Part shown: positions 17,833 to 26,906 of the stretch, piece by piece
Layout of the letters: each line of letters starts with the position of its first letter
How positions within the stretch are numbered: position 1 is the stretch's first letter
Assembly (NCBI RefSeq): GCF_000255295.1
Contig: NC_017030.1
Location: forward strand, 2,542,001 to 2,606,000
Source: Corallococcus coralloides DSM 2259
GTDB taxonomy: Bacteria; Myxococcota; Myxococcia; Myxococcales; Myxococcaceae
Reading direction: 5' to 3'
DNA length: 64,000 bases
Made by a program: the position numbers and the translations under genes
Notes under the pieces: model-generated
Databases searched by the model: none
Seen by the model: only the letters and a program-made list of their open reading frames with translations
What the model was told of the DNA's origin: nothing

Positions 17833-20583
17833 ATGTCATCTCAAATGCCATTTCCGGCTCCGGCTCCCGCATGGGGGCGGTTCCTGGTCGTCGTGTCCGC
17901 GGTGTTCACCCTGGCCGCCTGTCAGAAGGCGGCCACTCCCTCCGAGCCCCAACCCGAGGACGTGGGCGCCGCGCGCCTCGTCGTCGCCGTGCACCAGGGG
18001 GTGACCGCCTCCGACGTGCAGCGGGTGGACCTCACGGTGGATGGCCCGGGCCAGCCGGAGCTCACCGTGCAACTGGCGCAGGACGGTTCGGTGTGGACCG
18101 TCCTCATGAGCCAGCTTCCCGCCGGCACCGGGCGCCGCTTCCGGGCCTTCGCGTATGACGCGAGCGCGCGGCTCCTCTACCGGGGCGAGGCGGCGGACGT
18201 CACCATCACCGCCAACCAGACGGTCCAGGTGAACATCCTGCTGCAGCAGGTGGACCCGCCTCCCGACTTCGAGAACGCCGGCCCCGTCATCACCTCGCTG
18301 GTGGTGTCCCGCTCGTCCGTGGAGCGGGGCGGCTTCGTGGACATGCGGGCGACCGCCGCCGACCCGAACACCGGGGACGTGCTCACGTACGCGTGGACCG
18401 CGACGGCAGGCACCTTCAGCACCCCCTCCGCGCTGTCCTCGCGTTGGACGGCCCCCATGGTGGAGGGCTCGCAGACGGTGACGCTGACGGTGGCGGATCC
18501 GCTGGGCGCGTCCACCGCGGTGAGCTTCCCCATCGTCGTGGAGGGCGAGGACACGGGTGGGGCCGTGGTGTCCGGGCAGTTCAACTCCTGGCCGCAGGTG
18601 GTGTCCCTGACCGGCTTCCCGACGCAGGTGGTTCCCCACCAGTCCCTGGGCGTGAGCGCCCAGGGCGTGGACAGCGACGACGCCGCGGCGAACCTCCACT
18701 ACGCCTGGACCGCGAGCTGCGCGGGCACCTGGACGGACGAGGGCACCGCGAACGCGCGCTTCACCCCCACGGCGCTGCCCGCGCAGAGCACCTGCGCCAA
18801 CTGCCAGCTCACCGTGCGCGTGACGGACGGCCGCGGCGGCGAGGGCCTGGGACACCTGGGCATCTGCGTGGGCGCGCCGGTGTCACCCAACGCGCTGCCG
18901 CGCATCACCGACGCGTCCCAGTCGACCACCACCGTGGGCCCGGGGAGCACGGTGCATTTCACCGTCCGCGCCATGGACCCGGAAGGCACCGCCCTGGGCT
19001 TCGCCTGGGAGGCGCCGGTGGGCACCCTGGGCACGCCGGTCTCCACCGCTGATGGCAGCGAGGTCACCTGGACGGCCCCCGCGTGCCTCGACGCGCAGGC
19101 GACGCCGGTGGTGCGCGCCCGCGTGACGGACGCGGAAGGCCTGGAGGCGCTGCGGACCTTCTCCCTGACCTGGACGGGCCCCGCGTGCGCCACGGCGCTG
19201 CAGGGCGTGGTGAACCACCGCTACTTCACCACCGGGAACGCGTCCGTGACGCGGGGACAGGACCTGGCCGGCGTGGCGGTGGAGGCCCTGGTGGAGCAGG
19301 GTGACGGCACGTTCCTCCTCTATCCCGGCACGGGCGCGGCGGATGGCACGTTCACGGTCGCGGGCGTCCCCCAGGGGCCCTACACCCTGCGGCTGGGCAA
19401 TGCGTACGTGGTGACGTCCTCGCGCGCTCCGAACCTGGGCAGTGACATCCAGGGGCGTCCGGACGTGGTGGCCGCGAACACGAGCACCTTCCTCTCCGTG
19501 GACCTCCAGGGCCTGGCTTCGTGGCAGGGCAGTGACTTCATGGAGATCTACTCCCCGGGCACGGCGCTCTACGCCGCGGGCACGAACGGGCTCGTGCAGT
19601 CGGGGACGCCGCTCGCCGCGGGGGCCCAGCGGTGGACCCAGACGCTGAGGTATTCGGGCATGGAGAACGCGGTCCTGGTGGACGCCAGCGCGGGAGACCC
19701 GGTGACCTTCCATCAGCTCTCCGCGAAGACCGATTCGTCGTATGGCGCGCCCATCACCTACAACGCGGCCACCCGTGCCTTCACGGCGCCGCTGGTGGTC
19801 ACCCAGGGGAGCACGGCGAGCTTCACGGGCACGATGACCGCGCTGCAGGACCAGTCCCTCACGCTGGACCTGCGCTCCCCGGCCTTCGAGGCGCTGCGCA
19901 CCGAGGTGCACCCCACCGCCAGCGTGGTCCGTCACGACCTGTACTTCATCGCGGTGCCCGACGGCACGCGGGCAGGCTACGCGCTGGCGCCGGACCTGCT
20001 GACCTGCTCGCTGCCGGCGGGGAGCCCGAATCGCGTCTATTCATTCGTCTACGGCAATCCCTATCCGTCGTTCACGCAAGCGGGGATGGTCCAGACGAAT
20101 TTCAACATGGCGCTGATGGCACCGGGCGCGACCCAGCCGCTGACCTTGCGCCTATCGGTGGGGTTCAACGACGTCATGCCCGCGTTCGCGGTGAACGCGG
20201 TCGCGCCCCGGCTGAGCCCGCCTCGCGGGGCGACGCTGGCGGGGCAGGCCGCGTCCGGGAACCTGACGGGCGTGGGGCTGATGCCGCGCCTTTCCTGGGG
20301 GGCGCCCACCGTGGGCACCGCGACCCACTACGGGGTCTACCTCTACGAGGTCTTCGTGAACGCCCAGGGGCGCACGTCACAGGTCGCGGGCGGGCCGGTG
20401 GCGAAGTTGTACACGGCGGGCACGTCGCTGCGGCTGCCCCCCGGGGTCCTGATGTCGGGCAAGTCCTACTTCGCCATCATCGAGGCCCGCTCCTCCGGTA
20501 ACGCCGACTTCCAGGGCCACCCCTTCCGGTCCACCTACCCGGAGGCGAAGGCGATGACCGTGACGGGTGTCTTCACCCCGTGA
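17833..20583 (+). CDS. Large PKD/Ig-like lipoprotein with Cna-B-like domain
   Basis: A 916-residue exported lipoprotein; lipobox FTLAAC follows a hydrophobic core. The front half (to about residue 430) shows an N-terminal beta domain (DVTITANQTVQVNILLQQV), then PKD/Ig-type repeats (LTYAWTATAGTFSTPS, LHYAWTASCAGTW, LGFAWEAPVGTLGTP). It is related block by block to the next gene. The second half differs: a carboxypeptidase-regulatory or Cna-B-like region (LAGVAVEALVEQGDGTFLLYP, FTVAGVPQGPYTLRLGN) and a long beta region ending TVTGVFTP. Start choice between 17833, 17845 and 17767 is uncertain; no ribosome site is clear. Probable adhesin or surface structural protein. Confidence 0.78.
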   Translation: MSSQMPFPAPAPAWGRFLVVVSAVFTLAACQKAATPSEPQPEDVGAARLVVAVHQGVTASDVQRVDLTVDGPGQPELTVQLAQDGSVWTVLMSQLPAGTGRRFRAFAYDASARLLYRGEAADVTITANQTVQVNILLQQVDPPPDFENAGPVITSLVVSRSSVERGGFVDMRATAADPNTGDVLTYAWTATAGTFSTPSALSSRWTAPMVEGSQTVTLTVADPLGASTAVSFPIVVEGEDTGGAVVSGQFNSWPQVVSLTGFPTQVVPHQSLGVSAQGVDSDDAAANLHYAWTASCAGTWTDEGTANARFTPTALPAQSTCANCQLTVRVTDGRGGEGLGHLGICVGAPVSPNALPRITDASQSTTTVGPGSTVHFTVRAMDPEGTALGFAWEAPVGTLGTPVSTADGSEVTWTAPACLDAQATPVVRARVTDAEGLEALRTFSLTWTGPACATALQGVVNHRYFTTGNASVTRGQDLAGVAVEALVEQGDGTFLLYPGTGAADGTFTVAGVPQGPYTLRLGNAYVVTSSRAPNLGSDIQGRPDVVAANTSTFLSVDLQGLASWQGSDFMEIYSPGTALYAAGTNGLVQSGTPLAAGAQRWTQTLRYSGMENAVLVDASAGDPVTFHQLSAKTDSSYGAPITYNAATRAFTAPLVVTQGSTASFTGTMTALQDQSLTLDLRSPAFEALRTEVHPTASVVRHDLYFIAVPDGTRAGYALAPDLLTCSLPAGSPNRVYSFVYGNPYPSFTQAGMVQTNFNMALMAPGATQPLTLRLSVGFNDVMPAFAVNAVAPRLSPPRGATLAGQAASGNLTGVGLMPRLSWGAPTVGTATHYGVYLYEVFVNAQGRTSQVAGGPVAKLYTAGTSLRLPPGVLMSGKSYFAIIEARSSGNADFQGHPFRSTYPEAKAMTVTGVFTP

Positions 20584-20612
20584 GCGTCGCGCCCCGCTGA
20601 ATCCTGCTTCTT

Positions 20613-20643
20613 GGAGCCCCCATGGCGCGTTCGTGGGGGCTCC
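20613..20643 (+). terminator. Hairpin terminator
   Basis: A 10-bp perfect repeat GGAGCCCCCA / TGGGGGCTCC with an 11-nt loop, 30 bp past the preceding lipoprotein stop. No U tract. Confidence 0.55.
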
Positions 20644-20778
20644 TCGTCGTCTGACGACCAACGGCGCCTGCGCTGCCGGGGTGATGTCCAAGGCCGTCTC
20701 CCTTTGCCAATACTCCGCGGCCTCATCCCTTGGGCTTCAGTCTGGCTGAGAGGGATTGAGAACAGGGGGAGGCGCCTC

Positions 20779-23079
20779 ATGAAGAAAGCATTCACTCCGT
20801 TGTTGCTCGCGCTCGCCGTGGCGCTGCTGGCGGGCTGCTCTGATTCCTCTGGCGAGGTCGGCTCGGTCCGGTTCGCGGTCTCCGCCAGTCAGGCCCTTGC
20901 CTCGGACATCGCTCGCGTTTCGGTCACCTCGAGCGCCGCGGATATCCCCGCGGTGACCGTGGACCTGGCTGCGACCAACGGCGTGTGGGGTGGCATCATT
21001 GGCAACATTCCCGCAGGCTCCAATCGCTCCTTCGTGGCCCAGGCCTTCGACTCCTCCGGCACCCTGCGCTTCGAAGGCTCCGCCACGGGCGTCACCATCA
21101 CCGCCAACCAGGCGACCCTGGTCGCCATCACCCTTCAGCAGCTCAATCCTCCGCCTCCCTTCGACAACGAGGCGCCCTTCATTGACGCCCTGGTGGCCTC
21201 CTCCACCTCCGTGGCCGCGGGGGGCTCCATTTCCCTGATGGCCATCGCGCATGATGCCAATCCGGGCGATACCCTCACCTACGCCTGGACCGCCACCGCG
21301 GGCTCCTTCTCCACTCCCTCGGAGGCCGCGACGTCGTGGACCGCGCCTGCCACCGCGGGCATTCAAAGCCTGACGCTGACCGTGACGGATTCGCGCGGCC
21401 TGGCCTCCAGCGCCGTGCTGGCGATCAGCGTCGCTCCTGGCCCGGAGGGAGATGCGGAGCTGTCTATCTGCTTCAACAGCTTCCCCGTGGTGGCCGCTGT
21501 CAGTGCCAGCCCCACGCAACTGGCCGTGGGGCAGACGACGTCCGTCTCCGCCTCGGCTTCCGACCCGGACGGCGACAGCCTCTCCTACTCCTGGAGCGCA
21601 TCCTGTGACGGCACCTGGGCCAACGCCTCCTCCAGTTCGGCTCAGTTCACTCCGTCGGTCCTGCCCGGCAGTGCCTGCAACAATTGCCGTCTGACTGTCG
21701 CTGTTTCGGATGGGCGCGGCGGACAGACCACGGGCACCGTCGCGCTGTGCGTCAGCGACATGACCCCGGCCAACCAATTCCCCCCCGTCATCATCCGCTC
21801 CTACCGCTCGTCGGACACGGCCTCCCCGGGACAGGTTCTCACCTACGAGGTGGTGGCCAGCGACCTGGAGGGCTCCCCGCTCACCTTCTCCTGGGCGTTC
21901 ACTGGCGGCACGCTGGGCACGCCGGTCAGCGACGCCACCCGCAGCCGCGTCACCTGGACGGCTCCCGCCTGCGGCCCAACGCCCCTTTCCATCACCGCCA
22001 TCGTTACCAACGAGTTCCAACTGACCACCACCCGCACCTTCACCGTGACGGGGTTGCCGGCCTGTGAGGGGCGTTGGGCCTCGACGGGAAGCATGCTCGA
22101 ACCTCGCTGGGGCTTCACGCTGACGCTGCTGCCCAACGGCAAGGTGCTCGCCGCGGGCGGATACAACCAGGAGACCGGCACCATCCTCGCGACGGCGGAG
22201 CTGTACGACCCGGCCTCGGGCACCTGGAGCCCTACCGGCTCGATGCCCGCGGAGCGCTGGCTGCAAACGGCGACCCTGCTGCCGGATGGAAAGGTTCTCG
22301 TTGCAGGGGGATTCGGCGAAAATGCCGGCTTCATTTCGTCGGCGTTGCTGTACGACCCGGCCTCGGGCACCTGGAGCCCGACCGGTTCCATGAACCAGTC
22401 CCACGTCGAACAGACGGCGACACTGCTGCCCGACGGCAGGGTCCTCGCGGTGGGGGGCAGCATCAACCCGGAGGCGGAGTTGTACGACCCGGCCTCGGGC
22501 ACCTGGAGCCCTACCGGATCCATGGCCGCACCTTGCCGCTATTGCTCGGCGACGCTGCTGCCCGATGGCAAGGTGCTCGTGGCGGCAGGACAAGACCCCT
22601 TTTTTGGTGTCCTCGCGACGGCGGAGCTCTACGACCCGGCGTCGGGCACCTGGAGTCCGACGGGGTCCCTGGCCGAAGCGCGATTTGCCTATTCGTCGGC
22701 ACTGCTCCCCAACGGCCAGGTGCTCGTCACGGGGGGAGGCAACGACACCAGCGTCTTCGCGACGTCGGAGGTGTACGACCCGGCGTCTGGCATCTGGAGC
22801 CCTACCGGAGCCATGGCCGAAGCGCGCTCGTTTGCGTCGTCAGCGCTGCTGCCGGATGGCAGGGTTGTCGTCGCAGGGGGATACGGTTCCATCGGTGGCA
22901 GCGGCCTCGTGACGTCGGAGGTGTACGACCCGGCGTCGGGCACCTGGAGTGGAACCAGCTCCTTGCTTGAACCGCGGGCGCGCGCGCCGGCGGTACTGCT
23001 GCCCAATGGCAAGGTCCTCATCGTGGGGGGCCTCTTCGGTTTCACGTCCCTCGCGACGGCGGAGCTGTACACGCCCTGA
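20779..23079 (+). CDS. Ig-like and kelch-repeat lipoprotein
   Basis: A 766-residue lipoprotein (MKKAFTPLLLALAVALLAGC; ribosome site GGGGGAGG). Residues to about 430 are homologous to the preceding gene: GVTITANQATLVAITLQQLN, LTYAWTATAGSFSTPS, LSYSWSASCDGTW, LTFSWAFTGGTLGTP. From about 435 it becomes a kelch propeller, with six blades marked by YDPASGTWSPTGS and intervening LLPNGKVL/LLPDGRVL strands, closing with ELYTP. Blade length is 44-50 residues. Kelch propellers in such proteins bind polymers or act like galactose-oxidase folds; no oxidase copper ligands are evident. Surface adhesin is the likeliest role. Confidence 0.85.
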   Translation: MKKAFTPLLLALAVALLAGCSDSSGEVGSVRFAVSASQALASDIARVSVTSSAADIPAVTVDLAATNGVWGGIIGNIPAGSNRSFVAQAFDSSGTLRFEGSATGVTITANQATLVAITLQQLNPPPPFDNEAPFIDALVASSTSVAAGGSISLMAIAHDANPGDTLTYAWTATAGSFSTPSEAATSWTAPATAGIQSLTLTVTDSRGLASSAVLAISVAPGPEGDAELSICFNSFPVVAAVSASPTQLAVGQTTSVSASASDPDGDSLSYSWSASCDGTWANASSSSAQFTPSVLPGSACNNCRLTVAVSDGRGGQTTGTVALCVSDMTPANQFPPVIIRSYRSSDTASPGQVLTYEVVASDLEGSPLTFSWAFTGGTLGTPVSDATRSRVTWTAPACGPTPLSITAIVTNEFQLTTTRTFTVTGLPACEGRWASTGSMLEPRWGFTLTLLPNGKVLAAGGYNQETGTILATAELYDPASGTWSPTGSMPAERWLQTATLLPDGKVLVAGGFGENAGFISSALLYDPASGTWSPTGSMNQSHVEQTATLLPDGRVLAVGGSINPEAELYDPASGTWSPTGSMAAPCRYCSATLLPDGKVLVAAGQDPFFGVLATAELYDPASGTWSPTGSLAEARFAYSSALLPNGQVLVTGGGNDTSVFATSEVYDPASGIWSPTGAMAEARSFASSALLPDGRVVVAGGYGSIGGSGLVTSEVYDPASGTWSGTSSLLEPRARAPAVLLPNGKVLIVGGLFGFTSLATAELYTP
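22204..22951 (+). repeat. Six near-identical kelch-unit DNA repeats
   Basis: The 28-bp block starting TACGACCCGGCCTCGGGCAC and continuing through the TGGAGC triplets recurs at 22204, 22351, 22483, 22630, 22774 and 22924, spaced 132-150 bp, with only one or two base changes. Conservation at synonymous sites implies recent duplication or gene conversion among blades. Confidence 0.85.
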
Positions 23080-23405
23080 ACGCCGGGGACCGCTCAGCCG
23101 TATCGCTCGCTGAGCGGTCCGGGCGCGATGCGAGTGCTGAACGGCTCTCGGGGGCATGGGCGCCGCGGTGTCCGTCATTCGAAGGCGGGACCGCTGGGCG
23201 TTCGACACCGCCGGGGCCTTCAGCGACGGCGTGCGCAGGGCGTCGAGCGAGTCGAGCGGCATGTTTCATCATGTAAAGGCTCGCATCCGCGGGGGGATGA
23301 CGCCCTCCGTCATGGAAGGAATTGGCGGCCACTGGATTCCGTCATCGCCGGGGCCTGCGATGCGGGTTTTTCTGGCAGAGTGTGTGCCTTCACTGGGGGC
23401 CCGCC
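23080..23405. other. Intergenic gap
   Basis: 326 bp between the kelch gene and the BASS transporter gene. Its first 41 bp hold a terminator hairpin. The remainder shows no repeat or clear promoter; short open frames here have no ribosome site or recognisable sequence. Confidence 0.4.
23087..23120 (+). terminator. Hairpin terminator
   Basis: A 12-bp perfect repeat GGACCGCTCAGC / GCTGAGCGGTCC with a 10-nt loop, 8 bp past the kelch gene stop. Confidence 0.65.
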
Positions 23406-24311
23406 ATGCAGAGCAGTGCCATCACCGAGGTGTTCCTGCCGATTGCCCTGGGGGTGATCATGCTCGGCCTGGGGCTGAGCCTCACCCTCGCGGACTTCCG
23501 CCGCGTGGCGGTGTATCCGCGCGCGGCGCTGGTGGGCCTGGGCTGTCAGACGCTGCTCATGCCTGGGGTCTGTTACGCCATCGCGACCGGCTTCGGGCTG
23601 CCTCCCCAGCTGGCCGTGGGGTTGATGCTGCTCTCCGCCACGCCGGGCGGCGCGACCGCGAACCTCTTCAGCCACCTGGCCAAGGGTGATGTCGCGCTGA
23701 ACGTGAGCCTGACGGCGGTCAACAGCGTGCTGTCGCTGTTCACGCTGCCGCTCATCGTGAACTTCTCCCTGGCGCACTTCATGGGGGAGGAGCGCGCCAT
23801 TCCGTTGCAGTTCGCCAAGATCGTCCAGGTGTTCGGCATCGTCCTGGTGCCCATCTCGCTGGGAATGTGGGTGCGCGCGAAGCGGCCGGCGCTCGCGAGT
23901 GGCCTGGACCGGCCCGTGCGCATCATCTCGGCGCTGTTCCTGGTGCTCGTGGTGCTGGCGGCGACGCTCAAGGAGCGGGACCAACTGGTCACGTACTTCC
24001 AGGGCGTGGGGCTCGCGGCGCTGGCCTTCAACCTGGCCAGCATGGCGGTGGGGTTCGTGGTGCCCGTCCTGCTGCGTATCGAGCGCAAGCAGGCGGTGGC
24101 GATCGCGATGGAGGTGGGCATCCACAACGGCACGCTCGCCATCGCCATCGCCTCCAGCCCCCGGTTGCTCAATGACGGCGTGATGGCCATTCCCGCGGCC
24201 ATCTACAGCGTCATCATGTTCTTCACCGCCGGAGTCTTCGGCGCCCTGGTCGCCCGGAGGCAGGCCGCGAGCGCGGCAGCGGAGGACCTTCAGCCGCGCC
24301 GGGCTCCGTGA
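23406..24311 (+). CDS. Bile acid:sodium symporter (BASS) family transporter
   Basis: A 301-residue inner-membrane protein with nine or ten hydrophobic helices. LGLGLSLTLADFRRV near the N-terminus, the unwound-helix motif LLSATPGGATANLFSHLAKGDVALN and EVGIHNGTLAIAIA are the typical conserved blocks of the SBF/BASS family, which use Na+ to take up bile acids, pantoate or other organic anions. The start at 23406 (MQSSAITEVFLP) matches family N-termini; upstream codons in frame do not. Substrate unknown. It stands alone between a terminator and a convergent gene. Confidence 0.92.
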   Translation: MQSSAITEVFLPIALGVIMLGLGLSLTLADFRRVAVYPRAALVGLGCQTLLMPGVCYAIATGFGLPPQLAVGLMLLSATPGGATANLFSHLAKGDVALNVSLTAVNSVLSLFTLPLIVNFSLAHFMGEERAIPLQFAKIVQVFGIVLVPISLGMWVRAKRPALASGLDRPVRIISALFLVLVVLAATLKERDQLVTYFQGVGLAALAFNLASMAVGFVVPVLLRIERKQAVAIAMEVGIHNGTLAIAIASSPRLLNDGVMAIPAAIYSVIMFFTAGVFGALVARRQAASAAAEDLQPRRAP

Positions 24312-24446
24312 AACGCTTCGGCCATGCCCGGAGCACCCTCGCGAGCGCCCTGAGCGCCGGAAAGCGATGTCGCCCACGACCGACGCAAGGCTTCGCCGGA
24401 CCTCCGGGGGGCCGGCCCCCGGTGCCCAGGAGCGGGTCGTGTGAAC

Positions 24447-24824
24447 CTAGAGGTCCTTCAGGTTCCAGTCGATCTTCACGAGCCCGGTCGTCCTGCACTT
24501 CACCGTGTGGTCCTCGAGCGACGTGCTCGCGATGGTGAGCGTGACGGCCTCGCCGCTCGCCATGGTGAAGGTGAAGTCGGAGCGGTGGCCCATGCCGGTC
24601 GGGCCGCGGCCCGTGACGACGATCTTGTTGTTGTAGACGACGCCATCGTAGCTCTCGATGGAGATCTTCTGCACGTACGAGCCTCCGTCGCCCTTGATGC
24701 ACTGCGAGAGGTCCGTGTTGCCGTTGATGGACACCAGGGCGGAGCCGGGGAGCATCGGGCCACCCGTGGCCGTGCCAATCGAGGAGCCGCAGTTGGTGGA
24801 GCTGAAGGCATTGGTGCTGGACAT
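24447..24824 (-). CDS. Small orphan beta-rich protein, 125 aa
   Basis: A 125-residue protein with no signal peptide or membrane helix. AGGAG lies just before the ATG. Predicted beta strands alternate with Gly-rich turns: SALVSINGNTDLSQCI, SYVQKISIESYDGVVYNNKI, DFTFTMASGEAVTLTI, GLVKIDWNLKDL. Two cysteines occur early and a third (VKCRTTG) late. The layout resembles a compact beta-sandwich such as a lectin or inclusion-body protein, but I recognise no family. The upstream region carries striking palindromes (24962-25008), suggesting tight regulation. Confidence 0.7.
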   Translation of the reverse strand: MSSTNAFSSTNCGSSIGTATGGPMLPGSALVSINGNTDLSQCIKGDGGSYVQKISIESYDGVVYNNKIVVTGRGPTGMGHRSDFTFTMASGEAVTLTIASTSLEDHTVKCRTTGLVKIDWNLKDL

Positions 24825-24961
24825 GGTCGTTCTCTCCTGAGCGTGAGGTGGGATTGGGCCGGAGCGGCTTCGTGCCGCTCGCGACGCATCCCCTCAGTAC
24901 ACAGGGCGTGCCAGCACGCGGACGCCTCGGGACACACGCGCGGCGCCTGGAATGGCCCTCC

Positions 24962-25008
24962 TTCGACGCGTCGAAAACGCCCGTTCGACGTCGATTCGAC
25001 GCGTCGAA
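24962..25008. promoter_or_regulatory. Triple palindrome, candidate operator
   Basis: Two exact copies of the 14-bp palindrome TTCGACGCGTCGAA, at 24962-24975 and 24995-25008 (33 bp apart, about three helical turns), with a 10-bp palindrome TCGACGTCGA at 24985-24994 directly adjoining the second. The array is about 140 bp upstream of the orphan gene at 24824 and just past the lipoprotein stop at 25035. Confidence 0.6.
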
Positions 25009-25034
25009 GTCAGGTTACACCTGCCGCGGGTCGC

Positions 25035-25925
25035 TCAGTACGTGCAGCGCAGGACCTGGCGGTAGGTGCCGCACTGGCTGAAGTCCGTCGTGCCCGCGGG
25101 CTGCGAGTGATAGCAGGCGGAGACGGCGGGGTCGCAGGGCGCGCTGGGCCAGACGTCGTAGGCGTCGCCGTCGGTGAGCGCGAACTCCGTCACGCGCGCC
25201 ACCAGCCGGGCGGTCTTCTGCATCGTCGCGCCGTTGTCGCCGCCCGCGCTGAAGGCGAGCGGGACTGTGTGCGGGTCGATGGCCTGGTGCAGCTTCGTGT
25301 ACGTCCAGTCGAGCTTGTAGTTGGGCCGGCCGTAGACGGACGGGATGCCGTCGGGCGCCGTGACGGAGAGCCAGTCGGTGTACCCGGAGACCGAGGCGTG
25401 GCCCCGGTAGAGGAGGTTGTCGTTGCCCTGGACGACGTAGCGGGGGGTGACCGCCTCGTCGATCCAGATGCCCGAGGAGCCGCGGAAGTCGAAGAAGCGC
25501 GGGGCCACCACGATGCGCGCGGTGTACGAGCGCGGCGTGCCCGTGTTCGTGGTGACCTTGACGAAGAGCGGCAGGCCCGAGAGCACCGTGTTGAGCTCGT
25601 GCCCCTCGTGGAGGACGATCTCGAACCGGCGCTCGCTGATGACGTTCGCGTCCCCGAAGGCGTCGTCCGGAACGAAGCTGAGGACGTCCGCGAGGTAGCG
25701 GTTCGCGGTGGCGCGGATGACGAGCGCGCGGACGCCGTCACGCTGCTCGAAGGTGCCGAGCGTCTCGAAGCTCAGCTCGTTGTCACCCACCGTGGCGTAG
25801 AGGCGGGTCGCCGTCTCCGCGGCGGTGCTGACACCCAGCTCCTCTGGGGACTCGGCTTCGATGGGGGTGTTGTCACAGGCCGCGAGCGCGGTGAAGCAGG
25901 TCAAGGCAAGGGCACGCAGATGCAT
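25035..25925 (-). CDS. Lipoprotein of unknown function, 296 aa
   Basis: A 296-residue exported lipoprotein: MHLRALALTCFTALAAC, ribosome site GGAGAG 8 bases upstream. The mature part is beta-rich and contains VISERRFEIVLHEGHELNTV, SGIWIDEAVTPRYVVQG and, at the end, paired cysteines (APCDPAVSACYHSQ, QCGTYRQVLRCTY) likely to form disulfides. No catalytic motif is convincing; HEGHE resembles but does not equal a zinc HExxH site. It is transcribed toward the orphan gene at 24824 and divergent from the gene at 26108. Confidence 0.72.
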   Translation of the reverse strand: MHLRALALTCFTALAACDNTPIEAESPEELGVSTAAETATRLYATVGDNELSFETLGTFEQRDGVRALVIRATANRYLADVLSFVPDDAFGDANVISERRFEIVLHEGHELNTVLSGLPLFVKVTTNTGTPRSYTARIVVAPRFFDFRGSSGIWIDEAVTPRYVVQGNDNLLYRGHASVSGYTDWLSVTAPDGIPSVYGRPNYKLDWTYTKLHQAIDPHTVPLAFSAGGDNGATMQKTARLVARVTEFALTDGDAYDVWPSAPCDPAVSACYHSQPAGTTDFSQCGTYRQVLRCTY

Positions 25926-26107
25926 GGGGGGCTCTCCAGGTGAGGCGTTATCTGTATCACGCGCCCCTGACACCGCTCCGGGCTGGGATTGTGTCAGCCT
26001 TGTCACGACAGGCCCACTCACTTGCCTTTCCGGCCCGGACCACCCGGTTCGCGTGCCCGTGCCGTATGTGGGGGGCCGCGATGCCGCGCGGAAGGGAGAC
26101 CGACACG

Positions 26108-26563
26108 ATGGGCGGCGATGGACTCTGGCTGAGGCTTCTCCCGGGCGCTGGGGGAGATGGGACGGTGGACCTCCAGGCGCGGGTCCGCTCGGGGGCATTC
26201 TCGGGGCAGGGAAGTGACGAGTTCGACGTGGAGACGCTCCGCGGCTTCGCTTCAGCACTGACCGCCTTCCCCCTGGGAGCGGAGGCGCGGCGGGGCATCG
26301 TCGCCGCGTCCTGGCAGGTGTCCGACAGGGGCCGGCGCGAGCAGGTCCACGTCGCGCTCTCCGCGTACCCCATCAACAGCCGGGGGGAACTGGGCGTCCG
26401 CGTGCGGGTCGCCACCCGCGCGAACACCCACGACCGTCCCGAGGCCACCCACGTCGCGGAGGTGGAGCTCACGACGGGCTACAGCGCGCCTGGCCGCTTC
26501 GCGGAGCAGCTCACCTCGCTGCTCGACGGAAGGGTTGAAGAGGCTTCGCTGCTCCCGGACTGA
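26108..26563 (+). CDS. Small soluble protein, possible immunity-like fold
   Basis: A 151-residue protein with no signal or membrane segment. The start at 26108 (MGGDGLWLRLLPG) follows AAGGGAG; an ATG at 26081 is an alternative. The sequence has a strand-rich N-terminus (DLQARVRSGAFSGQGSDEFD), a helix (VETLRGFASALTAFPL), further strands (EQVHVALSAYPINSRGELGV, THVAEVELTTGY) and a C-terminal helix (FAEQLTSLLDG). This order resembles WapI-type immunity proteins, but no toxin gene is adjacent, so the comparison is weak. Function unknown. Confidence 0.65.
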   Translation: MGGDGLWLRLLPGAGGDGTVDLQARVRSGAFSGQGSDEFDVETLRGFASALTAFPLGAEARRGIVAASWQVSDRGRREQVHVALSAYPINSRGELGVRVRVATRANTHDRPEATHVAEVELTTGYSAPGRFAEQLTSLLDGRVEEASLLPD

Positions 26564-26906
26564 AGCTGGAGCCCCGCCGCGCATGGGAGTTCACCCGGAC
26601 ACGCTGCCTGGGACTCACTGAGAGTCATTGCTTCTAGGACTTCCGGACCATTCTTCATCTGTCCGTGTGTCCAGGGCAGACCCCGAGAGGGAAATTGTAA
26701 TCCCTGATTCCCGATATCTACTGTCAAGCATGTCTTTCGAATTGACGGTTGTTCAAGGGCTCGTGCACAGTCCGCGTCGTTGATTGTCTTCATGCGCGAT
26801 GGCGCGTTGGCTGGATTCGAGACACATCCCGGCCTGCGCCTCGCTCCAGGGAGACAGCAACATCCTGCTTGGACATCGGGTTCGAGTACATCCTGGAAAG
26901 CAAATC
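26564..26906. other. AT-richer leader region of lectin gene
   Basis: 343 bp with lower GC than its surroundings, especially 26690-26760. A short hairpin AGGGA/TCCCT lies near 26690. TTGACG occurs at 26742 but lacks a matching -10 at 16-18 bp. No open frame here has a recognisable sequence; an in-frame ATG at 26784 would only add an unlikely extension to the lectin. Confidence 0.4.

Noticed and set aside
22204-22951. Regular 28-bp repeats suggesting a CRISPR array
   Set aside because: They are in frame, encode kelch blades, spacing is 132-150 bp and no cas gene is present.
25612-25626. HEGHE in the 296-residue lipoprotein as a zinc protease site
   Set aside because: Spacing does not fit HExxH and no third ligand is evident.
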